Shown here in pieces: positions 7,319 to 14,230 of a DNA stretch of 15,025 nt. A model generated the notes under the pieces. It was not told the origin of the DNA, did no database searches, and saw nothing but the letters and a program-made list of their open reading frames with translations. Made by a program: the position numbers and the translations under genes. Position 1 is the stretch's first letter, and each line of letters begins with the position of its first letter. The stretch is from positions 1 to 15,025 of the forward strand of contig CANPPM010000025.1 of NCBI GenBank assembly GCA_947575935.1. Reading direction: 5' to 3'. The stretch is from an uncultured Butyricicoccus sp. (GTDB lineage Bacteria; Bacillota; Clostridia; Oscillospirales; Butyricicoccaceae).

Positions 7319-10300
7319 TTAGATGGCGTTAATATCGACCATTTCACAGTTTTCAATCCGAATATCGCCTTCTAGGCAGCGCAGCAGCGCTTCCGCGGTG
7401 TCCATCGAGGTCAGACAGGGGATGGCGCGCTCGACGGCTGTCCGCCGGATCTGTACGGCGCCCAACTCCGGGTGGCGTCCTTTGACGGAGGAGGCGATGA
7501 CATAGTCGATTTTTCCGCTCTCAATCAGGTTAATAATATTGGGGGACGGCTCGTCCACATTCCGGATGGCGTTGGCGGCGATCATATGGCGGTTGAGCAG
7601 GTTGGCCGTGCCGCTGGTCGCGTACAGCGCAAAGCCTAGTTTTTCAAACCGTTCGCCCAGTTCAATTGCTTCCTGCTTGTCCGAATCACGCACCGAAATG
7701 AGAACCGCGCCTTCGTGCTTCATCTGGAAGCCTGCGCCCAACAGGCCCTTCAGCAGCGCTGTCCGGAACGACTTGGATACGCCCAGTACTTCGCCGGTCG
7801 ATTTCATTTCCGGGCCCAGCTGGGTGTCCAGATCTCGCAGTTTCTGGAACGAGAACACCGGGACTTTGACTGCGTAGTATTCCCGTTCCGGCAGCAGACC
7901 CGTGCCGTAGTCCATATCGCGCAGTTTCTCCCCAAACATGCACCGTGTCGCAAGATCCACCATTGGCAGACCGGTGATTTTGGAGAGATAGGGTACGGTT
8001 CGTGAGGCGCGCGGATTGACTTCAATCACATAAATTTGATCGTCATACAGGACAAATTGCAGGTTTATCAGGCCAAGCACCGACAAGCGCCGCGCCAGCG
8101 CCCGCGTGTAGCGGATGATGGTATCCTTGTGTTTTGCGCTGATGGTTAGCGAGGGATAGACCGAAATGGAATCCCCGGAGTGTATGCCGGCCCGCTCCAT
8201 ATGTTCCATGATGCCGGGAATCAGGATATCTTCACCGTCGCAGATGGCGTCCACCTCGATCTCACGGCCCATCAGATATTTGTCAACCAGGACTGGATTT
8301 TCGACCCGGTTTTGCGTAATGACCCGCATAAATTCACGTACGTCGGTTTCACTGTAAGCGATCTCCATACCCTGTCCGCCCAGCACATAGGAGGGGCGCA
8401 CCAGGACCGGATATCCCAGCCTGGCCGCTGCCTGTACGGCCTCTTCTTCGGTGAAGACAGTCGAGCCCTTTGGCCGCGGGATGCCGCATTCTTCCAGAAT
8501 TTCGTCGAATTTTTCACGGTCTTCCGCAGCGTCAATCGACCAGGCCGGCGTACCCAGGATGGGGACGCCCAGCGCCTCCAGGTGCGCCGCCAAGTTGATT
8601 GCCGTTTGGCCGCCAAACTGTACAATGGCGGCGTCCGGGCGTTCGGCCATGACCACGCCCGTCACATCCTCCGGGGTCAGCGGTTCAAAATACAGGCGGT
8701 CGGCTGTGTCAAAGTCAGTGGATACGGTCTCTGGGTTATTATTCAGGATGATGGTTTCACAGCCCAGCTGCCGGAGCGCCCATACCGAGTGCACAGAGCA
8801 GTAGTCAAATTCAATCCCTTGTCCGATCCGGATAGGACCGGAGCCCAGCACCAGCACCTTTCGCCGGCCATCACTGGGCTTGACTTCGGTTTCGTCGTCA
8901 TAAGAGGAATAATAATAGGGCGTTTCCGCGTCAAATTCGGCGGCGCAGGTGTCAACGGTCCGGTAGACCGGCAGCCGGTGTACCGGGTTGACCGGGCAGC
9001 CGGAAAGCGTTTCAATCGTGCAGTCCAGAAAGCCGAGTTTTTTGGCGCGCAGGTACAGCGCGGTATCCAAGCGGTCTGCCGCGGCCAGCTCCTTTTCCAT
9101 TGAGACGATGCGGTAGAAGCCGTGCAGGAACCAGGTATCAATTTTTGTGGCCTCGAATACCTCTTCGATGGTCGTCAGCCCCCGGCGGAAAGCTTCGCTG
9201 ATGACAAAGATTCGCTCGTCGTTGACCCGATGCACGCCTGCCCGGATCTCTTCGTCGCTTCGCTCACGAAGGCGGGGCATAATCAGCGAGGTCAGCTTCA
9301 TCTCAATGGAACGTACGGCCTTCATCAGCGCCGCTTCGAAGCTGTTTGCGATTGCCATGACCTCACCGGTCGCCTTCATCTGTGTCCCCAAGGAATGGTC
9401 GGCATAAACAAATTTGTCGAACGGCCAGCGCGGGAATTTGACGACGCAGTAGTCCAGCGCTGGCTCGAAGCAGGCGACTGTTTTTCCAGTGACGGCATTT
9501 TTGATTTCGTCCAGGCCATAGCCGACCGCGATTTTTGCCGCGACCTTGGCGATCGGGTAGCCGGTTGCCTTGGAGGCCAGCGCCGAAGAACGGGAAACGC
9601 GCGGATTCACCTCGATAACTGCATATTCAAACGAGGTGGGATGCAGCGCGAACTGAACGTTACAGCCGCCTTCAATGCCAAGTTCCGTGATGATATTGAG
9701 GGCCGAGGTGCGCAGCATCTGATATTCTTTATCGCACAGCGTTTGACTGGGCGCCACGACGACCGAGTCGCCGGTGTGCACGCCGACCGGGTCGATGTTC
9801 TCCATATTACAGATGGTAATGACATTGCCTTTTCCGTCCCGCATCACCTCGTATTCAATCTCTTTCCAGCCGGCGATACATTTTTCGACCAGGATCTCGT
9901 CGACGCGTGAATACATGATGCCGGAGGCCGCGATTTCCCGCAGTTCCTCCCAGGTATAGGCGATGCCGCCGCCTGTGCCGCCCAGCGTATATGCCGGGCG
10001 GATAATGACCGGCAGACCGATCTCCCTGGCAAAGGCTTCGGCGTCTGCAACCGTGTGTACGACCTTGGAAGCAATGATCGGTTCCCCGATCTTTTCCATG
10101 GTGTCTTTGAACAGCTGGCGGTCTTCCGCCTTGGCGATGGTCTCTGGATTGGCGCCCAGCAGGCGCACGCCGAACTGCTCCAGAAAGCCTGCTTCACACA
10201 GCTCCATGGCAAGGTTAAGGCCGGTTTGGCCTCCCAGTGTGGGCAGCAGTGCGTCTGGGCGTTCCTTCCGGATGATCTCTTTGACTGCGCCGGCTGTCAT

Positions 10301-10504
10301 CGGCTCAATATAAATTCTGTCAGCCATAGCCTTGTCGGTCATGATCGTCGCCGGGTTGGAATTGACCAACACGACCTCAAGGCCCTCTTCACGGAGCGCG
10401 CGGCAGGCTTGTGTGCCCGCATAGTCAAATTCAGCGGCTTGTCCGATTACGATAGGGCCCGAGCCCAGCACCATCACCTTGTGCAGATCGCTTCTCAGCG
10501 GCAT
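7319..10504 (-). CDS. carB: Carbamoyl phosphate synthase large subunit
   Basis: Uses ammonia delivered by CarA, bicarbonate and two ATP to make carbamoyl phosphate, for pyrimidine (and, in general, arginine) synthesis. The 1061 residues are close to E. coli CarB (1073). The two homologous halves are visible: VMVLGSGPIVIGQAAEFDY at 10-28 and VLVLGSGPIRIGQGIEFDY near 551, each followed by an ATP-grasp region (for example the LGGTGGGIAY and LGGQGMEIAY loops, and the EVNPRVSRSSAL / EVNPRASRTVPY signatures). From about residue 932 there is an MGS-like allosteric domain (VLISVRDSDKQEA... YATSGTA... INLIESGKIDYVIAS), the usual UMP/ornithine-sensing region. The ATG at 10504 has AAGGGGGG 9 nt upstream, and carA overlaps it by 10 nt. 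It is the last gene of the operon, followed by a hairpin. Confidence 0.98.
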   Translation of the reverse strand: MPLRSDLHKVMVLGSGPIVIGQAAEFDYAGTQACRALREEGLEVVLVNSNPATIMTDKAMADRIYIEPMTAGAVKEIIRKERPDALLPTLGGQTGLNLAMELCEAGFLEQFGVRLLGANPETIAKAEDRQLFKDTMEKIGEPIIASKVVHTVADAEAFAREIGLPVIIRPAYTLGGTGGGIAYTWEELREIAASGIMYSRVDEILVEKCIAGWKEIEYEVMRDGKGNVITICNMENIDPVGVHTGDSVVVAPSQTLCDKEYQMLRTSALNIITELGIEGGCNVQFALHPTSFEYAVIEVNPRVSRSSALASKATGYPIAKVAAKIAVGYGLDEIKNAVTGKTVACFEPALDYCVVKFPRWPFDKFVYADHSLGTQMKATGEVMAIANSFEAALMKAVRSIEMKLTSLIMPRLRERSDEEIRAGVHRVNDERIFVISEAFRRGLTTIEEVFEATKIDTWFLHGFYRIVSMEKELAAADRLDTALYLRAKKLGFLDCTIETLSGCPVNPVHRLPVYRTVDTCAAEFDAETPYYYSSYDDETEVKPSDGRRKVLVLGSGPIRIGQGIEFDYCSVHSVWALRQLGCETIILNNNPETVSTDFDTADRLYFEPLTPEDVTGVVMAERPDAAIVQFGGQTAINLAAHLEALGVPILGTPAWSIDAAEDREKFDEILEECGIPRPKGSTVFTEEEAVQAAARLGYPVLVRPSYVLGGQGMEIAYSETDVREFMRVITQNRVENPVLVDKYLMGREIEVDAICDGEDILIPGIMEHMERAGIHSGDSISVYPSLTISAKHKDTIIRYTRALARRLSVLGLINLQFVLYDDQIYVIEVNPRASRTVPYLSKITGLPMVDLATRCMFGEKLRDMDYGTGLLPEREYYAVKVPVFSFQKLRDLDTQLGPEMKSTGEVLGVSKSFRTALLKGLLGAGFQMKHEGAVLISVRDSDKQEAIELGERFEKLGFALYATSGTANLLNRHMIAANAIRNVDEPSPNIINLIESGKIDYVIASSVKGRHPELGAVQIRRTAVERAIPCLTSMDTAEALLRCLEGDIRIENCEMVDINAI

Positions 10505-11604
10505 GTTGGCGCGCCCCCCTTCATCTGCTCCATATTTTGAATAAAGCGGTCAAATAAATATGCGGTATCCATCGGTCCCGGGCAAACTTCCGGATGGTAT
10601 TGGACGGTAAAGATAGGCCGCTCCCGGTACTCCAGCCCTTCGACGGTGCCGTCGTTCAGGTTCACATAGCGTACGCGTGCCAGCGATTCCGGCACGCTGC
10701 TGCCGACCACCGCATAGCCATGGTTTTGGCTGGTGATATAGGTACGGCCGGTATCCAGATCCTTCACCGGATGGTTGACGCCGCGGTGTCCATAACGGAG
10801 TTTTTCGGTTTTCGCGCCGATGGCAAGTGAGAGCAGCTGGTGCCCCAGGCAGATACCAAAAATCGGGATGCCGCTGCCCATCAGCCGCCGCAGGTTTTCA
10901 ATGATCTCGTGGTTTTCCGCCGGGTCTCCGGGGCCGTTTGACAGCATGACGCCGTCGTATCCGTCCGCAAGCAGCGTTTCTGGCGGGGTGAGGGCGGGGA
11001 CAGCCGTCACCTCGCAGCCGCGGCGGCATAGTTCCCGTTCGATATTGTATTTTACGCCGTAGTCATACAGTGCGACCCGGAACCGGATTTCGTCGGTATC
11101 GGAGGGATAACGGATCGGTTCGGCGCAGGTGACTGCGGCTACCGCGTTGCGAATGGCATAAGATTTCATTTCCTCGATTTTGCCTGCGTCTGGTTCGTAC
11201 CCTTCGGTATAGAGCAGTCCGTTCATCACGCCTGCATTGCGGATCCGGCGGGTCAGCGATCGGGTGTCGATACCGGCCAGGCCGACGACATGCTGCCGCT
11301 TCAGGTAATCGTCCAGCGTCAGCTTGCAGCGCCAGTTGGAGGGATATTCGCACAGCTCGCGCATGATAAAACCGGATACCCAGCTTTTTCTGGATTCGTA
11401 GTCGTCAAAATTGATGCCGTAGTTACCAATCAGCGGATAGGTCATGCATACCATCTGCCCATAATAAGATGGGTCGGTCAGTACCTCTTGATATCCGGCC
11501 ATGCCGGTATTGAAGACAACCTCACCGATGGCACAGCCCTCGGCGCCGACGGCCTGTCCGCTCAACAGGGAGCCGTCAGCAAGTAATAAATATGCTTTTT
11601 TCAT
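10495..11604 (-). CDS. carA: Carbamoyl phosphate synthase small (glutaminase) subunit
   Basis: Hydrolyses glutamine and channels the ammonia to CarB. The start is the ATG at 11604 (MKKAYLLLADGSLLSG), with GGAG 7 nt upstream. The longer frame from 11739 would add 45 residues encoded by GC-rich intergenic DNA and is rejected. The 369 residues match the family (B. subtilis PyrAA 364, E. coli CarA 382). The N-terminal CarA domain shows GEVVFNTGMAGYQEVLTDPSY (27-47). The class I glutamine amidotransferase domain has the nucleophile Cys252 in FGICLGHQ (249-256) and the His337/Glu339 pair in VQYHPEV (334-340), so the catalytic triad is intact. Its end overlaps carB by 10 nt, which fits coupled translation of a stoichiometric complex. 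Confidence 0.98.
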   Translation of the reverse strand: MKKAYLLLADGSLLSGQAVGAEGCAIGEVVFNTGMAGYQEVLTDPSYYGQMVCMTYPLIGNYGINFDDYESRKSWVSGFIMRELCEYPSNWRCKLTLDDYLKRQHVVGLAGIDTRSLTRRIRNAGVMNGLLYTEGYEPDAGKIEEMKSYAIRNAVAAVTCAEPIRYPSDTDEIRFRVALYDYGVKYNIERELCRRGCEVTAVPALTPPETLLADGYDGVMLSNGPGDPAENHEIIENLRRLMGSGIPIFGICLGHQLLSLAIGAKTEKLRYGHRGVNHPVKDLDTGRTYITSQNHGYAVVGSSVPESLARVRYVNLNDGTVEGLEYRERPIFTVQYHPEVCPGPMDTAYLFDRFIQNMEQMKGGAPTCR

Positions 11605-11615
11605 GGGATCACTCC

Positions 11616-11637
11616 AAAAAACCTGCCTATTCAGGCT
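11616..11637 (-). terminator. Weak terminator-like hairpin just before carA
   Basis: On the minus strand AGCCTG (11637-11632) can pair with CAGGTT (11625-11620) around a 6-nt loop, with one G-U wobble, and the T6 run (11621-11616) follows directly. It ends only a few nt before the carA SD. The short stem makes it a weak terminator at best; it could be a leaky attenuator between pyrF and carAB or simply a chance structure. Confidence 0.3.
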
Positions 11638-11663
11638 CAAATAGTTACGATATGGGGAAGGGT

Positions 11664-11688
11664 GGGCAGGCCGGGGAAGGGCCTGCCC
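11664..11688 (-). other. GC-rich hairpin in the pyrF-carA spacer
   Basis: GGGCAGGCC (11664-11672) and GGCCTGCCC (11680-11688) form a perfect 9-bp stem with a 7-nt loop in the 156-nt spacer between pyrF and carA. No T-run follows, so it is more likely an mRNA processing or stability barrier than a terminator. Nothing resembling the PyrR-binding hexaloop is present in this spacer. Confidence 0.4.
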
Positions 11689-11760
11689 GGCCGCTTCTGC
11701 GGGGCTTTGTCCGGCGGCCCGGGGGGTTCCGATCTCCACCGCGGGAAGCCTGCCCAGGGT

Positions 11761-12678
11761 TCAGCGGATTGCGGATACGATATCATCCCGCATACGCAGC
11801 GCCTCTGCACGGGCGGCTTCGCGGAAGTCCTCGCCGGTCCCGCCAGATTTTTTCCATGCACACATGATGCCGCGCGAGGAATTTACGATGGCGCCCAGGC
11901 CGTCTTGATTAAAGCTGTTTGCAATGTCTTTGGCCGTTGCGCCCTGTGCGCCGTAACCGGGGACAAGAAAATAGGATTTGGGCAGCAGCTGCCGCAGGAT
12001 TCGCTGTTCTTCCGGATAGGTTGCACCGACAACTGCGCCAACCTGGTTGTAGCCGCAGGCGGTGTCCAGCCCTTCTCCCCAACTGGCAACCATTTCTGCC
12101 ATGCGGACGTACAGGGGAGCGCCTTCCATGTCGCGGTTTTGGAACTCGCCGGAGGATGGGTTTGAGGTCTTGACCAGTACGAAGATTGCCTTGTCACGGT
12201 TTCGGCACTCCTTCAGGAATGGCTCGATGCCATCGGTCCCCAGGTAGCCGTTTACTGTTGCGCAGTCACAGCCATAAGGGGCAATTTCGGTATCGCCGAC
12301 TCGGGTGCGGCCCAGATAGGCCTCGGCATAGGCCGACGCGGTCGCGCCGATATCGTTGCGCTTGATATCGGCAATGACATACATGCCCTTGGCGTGTGCA
12401 TAATCAATGGTTTGCTTCAGTGCCATGGCGCCGTATGACCCTAGCAGTTCATAATAGGCGGCCTGCGGCTTGACGGCGGGGACAATATCGCACAGTGCAT
12501 CGATCAGCCCACAGTTAAAGGCTACCATCGATTCGGCGACTGCGCGCAGGGTTTCCCCGTGCAGCATGAAGTTGCGGCGCAGGATGCTTTCCGGGATGTA
12601 TTCTGCACGCGCGTCCAGGCCTGCGACGGTGGGATTGCCTTTTTCTTTGATTTTTTCAACGAGAGTATGGATTGACAT
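11761..12678 (-). CDS. pyrF: Orotidine 5'-phosphate decarboxylase, long (subfamily 2) type
   Basis: Catalyses the last step of UMP synthesis, decarboxylation of OMP. The start is the ATG at 12678 (MSIHTLVEKIKEKGNPTVAGLD), with AAAGGAG 10 nt upstream; an upstream ATG at 12705 precedes that SD and is rejected. The 305 residues are longer than the ~240-residue E. coli/B. subtilis type and match the subfamily 2 enzymes. The catalytic Lys/Asp array is DIKRNDIGATASAYAEAYLG (104-123; Asp104, Lys106, Asp109), with Asp22 in AGLDAR. The phosphate-binding segments are PGYGAQG (240-246) and VNSSRG (265-270). It lies between pyrR and carA on the same strand. Confidence 0.96.
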   Translation of the reverse strand: MSIHTLVEKIKEKGNPTVAGLDARAEYIPESILRRNFMLHGETLRAVAESMVAFNCGLIDALCDIVPAVKPQAAYYELLGSYGAMALKQTIDYAHAKGMYVIADIKRNDIGATASAYAEAYLGRTRVGDTEIAPYGCDCATVNGYLGTDGIEPFLKECRNRDKAIFVLVKTSNPSSGEFQNRDMEGAPLYVRMAEMVASWGEGLDTACGYNQVGAVVGATYPEEQRILRQLLPKSYFLVPGYGAQGATAKDIANSFNQDGLGAIVNSSRGIMCAWKKSGGTGEDFREAARAEALRMRDDIVSAIR

Positions 12679-12932
12679 AATCAAACTGCTCCTTTCAAAG
12701 TGCATAACATGGGTGTTAAAGTCTGTTCTAACCTGGGCGGGATACCGGTTTCGGGAAAGCTTTACCAGGAAGGGCGGTTTTCTGCCGGAATTTTGAGGGA
12801 TTTTAGGGGAAATCGACGGCCCTTCGGCGAAAGCAGATCGCCTCGGGCGGCGTATGGCGGTTTCAGGACAGGCTCCGGCGTATCATTCGGGTGGCAAAGC
12901 GGTTTGGGCGGGAGGATCGGCTGCCGGCAGCG
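12679..12932 (-). other. Long spacer between pyrR and pyrF
   Basis: A 254-nt gap that is unusually long for genes of one operon. It starts with a GCTGCCGGCAGC palindrome right after the pyrR stop (12921-12932 area) and is otherwise GC-rich without a stable T-run terminator. No PyrR hexaloop (CNGNGA on the minus strand) and no convincing -10/-35 pair was found, so I assume read-through from the pyrR promoter. Confidence 0.4.
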
Positions 12933-13475
12933 CTAACGTTTCAGCGGCGTACAAAGCAGGACTGCGTCTTTGCCATCCACCTCGCGCAGCAGGACGTTGA
13001 CCCGTTCCGCGCGCGCGGTCGGCAGGTTTTTGCCGATATAGTCGGCCCGGATGGGAAGCTCGCGGTGGCCCCGGTCAATCAGTGCGGCAAGCTGGATACG
13101 CTCGGCGCGGCCCATCAGGCGGATCGCCTCAATCGCTGCGCTGACGGTGCGGCCGGTGAAAAGCACGTCATCGACTAGGACCACCGTACGGCCTGCAAGG
13201 TCTGGGCGTTCGGGGAGATCGGGCGGTTTGCTGCGCGCGGCGTGCGGCAGGTCATCCCGCAGCGGACGGATGTCCAGTGTGATGACTGGCGGGCGTTCCC
13301 CTTCGGCAGAGGCGATACGGCCTGCCAGCCGCTCGGCGAGCGGCGCGCCGCGTGTGCGGATGCCTGCCAGCAGCAGCTTTTCTGGTCCATGGTTTTTTTC
13401 CAGGATTTCGAAGCCAATACGGGTGAGGGCGCGGCTTATCGCCCCCTCGTCCAGGATTACGGTCTGTTTTTGCAA
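12933..13475 (-). CDS. pyrR: Pyrimidine operon attenuation protein / uracil phosphoribosyltransferase
   Basis: RNA-binding regulator that, with UMP, binds the pyr leader and causes transcription termination; family members also have uracil phosphoribosyltransferase activity. The start is a TTG at 13475 (MQKQTVILDEGAISRALTRI), with AAAGGAGG 7 nt upstream, giving 180 residues against 181 in B. subtilis. The PRPP-binding loop VVLVDDVLFTGRT (98-110) is intact. GIRTRGAPLAERLA (38-51), RDDLP (73-77) and LIDRGHRELPIRADYIGKNLPT (132-153) are all PyrR signatures. The same frame stays open upstream to another TTG at 13568 that has its own SD, which would add 31 residues through the attenuator (see findings). 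It is the first gene of the operon and is preceded by the RNA elements it is expected to read. Confidence 0.96.
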   Translation of the reverse strand: MQKQTVILDEGAISRALTRIGFEILEKNHGPEKLLLAGIRTRGAPLAERLAGRIASAEGERPPVITLDIRPLRDDLPHAARSKPPDLPERPDLAGRTVVLVDDVLFTGRTVSAAIEAIRLMGRAERIQLAALIDRGHRELPIRADYIGKNLPTARAERVNVLLREVDGKDAVLLCTPLKR

Positions 13476-13500
13476 GCATTTCCCTCCTTTGTATGGATGT

Positions 13501-13546
13501 AATATATAAAAACAGCTTTCTGCCTCTTTGTTCAGGCGGAAAGCTG
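13501..13546 (-). terminator. pyr attenuator terminator ahead of pyrR
   Basis: On the minus strand CAGCTTTC pairs with GAAAGCTG (13546-13539 and 13520-13513), and an inner GCCT/AGGC stem (13537-13534 and 13525-13522) encloses an 8-nt loop; one A-C mismatch separates the two. TTTTTATATATT follows (13512-13501). It sits 25 nt before the pyrR TTG and about 100 nt after the promoter, the classical place for a PyrR-controlled terminator. Confidence 0.9.
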
Positions 13547-13555
13547 CACAAAATA

Positions 13556-13577
13556 AACCTGTCCTCAAAAACAGGTT
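13556..13577 (-). other. Middle hairpin of the pyr leader
   Basis: AACCTGT (13577-13571) and ACAGGTT (13562-13556) form a 7-bp perfect stem with an 8-nt loop, followed by TATTTT. It lies between the PyrR site and the terminator. It may be part of the antiterminator fold or a weak second terminator. It also buries the TTG of the possible leader reading frame. Confidence 0.45.
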
Positions 13578-13602
13578 ACCTCCATTGGTATCCGGCGCGC
13601 CG

Positions 13603-13634
13603 CCTTTGCGGGCTCACGGGCCCACAATTAAAGG
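13603..13634 (-). promoter_or_regulatory. PyrR-binding RNA hairpin (anti-antiterminator)
   Basis: On the minus strand the order is lower stem CCTTT (13634-13630), bulge AATT, upper stem GTGGGC, hexaloop CCGTGA (13619-13614), GCCCGC, then AAAGG (13607-13603). The hexaloop fits the CNGNGA core of PyrR-binding loops, and the lower stem, internal bulge and upper stem architecture is the known one. AGGCGG (13605-13600) overlaps the lower stem and can instead pair with CCGCCT (13539-13534) in the terminator, which gives a plausible antiterminator. The upper stem is longer and more GC-rich than the B. subtilis consensus. Confidence 0.75.
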
Positions 13635-13653
13635 TTTGCGGTTTTCTGTTTTC

Positions 13654-13682
13654 ATTATATCGTGTCATGGGCTATTTGTATA
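13654..13682 (-). promoter_or_regulatory. Promoter of the pyrRF-carAB operon
   Basis: On the minus strand, a consensus -10 TATAAT (13659-13654) is preceded by TATACA (13682-13677; 4 of 6 matches to the -35) at 17 bp. Transcription would start near 13646, about 12 nt before the PyrR-binding element, leaving a leader of about 170 nt before pyrR. Confidence 0.7.
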
Positions 13683-13956
13683 CCTCTATTTTTACAAAAC
13701 AATCTGACGGAGCTCCCATCATTTTTCATGTTTTTAACAAATTTGCCGCTTATACTTTCTATTTGATCCGGGGATACTGCTTACAGAAACAGCAAAGGTC
13801 TGCCGGCCGGATTGAAAAATACGGAACGGCGGCTGCCGGGGAGGGCCGCGTGAAAATGCAGCAGACTGGCAGCAGGGTTGTTTCCGAAGACGTTTTGGGA
13901 AGCGGCCGGGGCCGGCAATCCATCCATGACTGAAAAAAGAAAGGCGGCGTATTTTT

Positions 13957-14160
13957 ATGAGAACAAGTCCATTGATGACGGGACTGACTGCAGGGCTTGC
14001 GGCGGGGGCGATTGCATCTGTAATGGCGGCAGGCGCGATGATGAATCCGACTGTACGCAGGCAGGTAGGACGTACTGCGCGCAAGGCGGAAAACCAGATG
14101 CACCAGCTAGCAGGAAAAGCCGAGCACCAAATGCACGATGTGATGAATAAATTTCACTGA
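13957..14160 (+). CDS. Small membrane-anchored protein with 11-residue repeats (YtxH-like?)
   Basis: A 67-residue protein starting at an ATG with a GAAAGGCGG tract 9 nt upstream. Residues 6-29 form a Gly/Ala/Met-rich hydrophobic segment, followed by a positively charged stretch (VRRQVGRTARK, 33-43) consistent with an N-out or cytoplasmic-tail orientation. Then come two tandem repeats, KAENQMHQLAG (43-53) and KAEHQMHDVMN (54-64), predicted to be an amphipathic helix. Repeat codons differ at several synonymous sites, so the peptide pattern, not the DNA, is conserved. The layout resembles YtxH-type small proteins, but the assignment is weak. It is divergent from pyrR; in the 270-nt gap a lone TATACT (13751-13756) has no matching -35. 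It ends just before its own terminator. Confidence 0.75.
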   Translation: MRTSPLMTGLTAGLAAGAIASVMAAGAMMNPTVRRQVGRTARKAENQMHQLAGKAEHQMHDVMNKFH

Positions 14161-14169
14161 GGACAGGAA

Positions 14170-14200
14170 AGGAGCCCCTCCGAGGAGGCGGCTCCTTTTT
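14170..14200 (+). terminator. Intrinsic terminator of the small protein gene
   Basis: AGGAGCC (14170-14176) pairs with GGCTCCT (14190-14196), with an inner CCTC/GAGG stem, and TTTTT follows on the plus strand. It lies 10 nt after the stop. On the minus strand only TTTCC follows, so any use by the convergent membrane-protein gene would be weak. Confidence 0.85.
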
Positions 14201-14230
14201 CAGTGGTATATAGGGAAGTAGGATAGCTGG

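Noticed and set aside
7080..7320. A small gene or riboswitch between carB and potA
   Set aside because: The interval is explained by the carB hairpin and the pot promoter; no conserved riboswitch core was recognised.
8180..9910. Long plus-strand frames of 307 and 262 codons (8180-9103, 9122-9910)
   Set aside because: They lie wholly antisense to carB, whose motifs are intact. GC-biased codons in carB keep the opposite strand open, and the antisense peptides have no recognisable domain.
11605..11739. N-terminal extension of carA by 45 residues
   Set aside because: The family starts at MKKAYLLLADG, a proper SD precedes that ATG, and the extension is translated GC-rich spacer with hairpins.
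13493..13933. Plus-strand frame of 146 codons across the pyr leader
   Set aside because: It runs backwards through the PyrR hairpin, terminator and promoter, has no domain, and ends just before the real small gene.
13734..14103. Minus-strand frames of 114-116 codons upstream of pyrR
   Set aside because: They are antisense to the 67-residue gene, which has its own SD and terminator.
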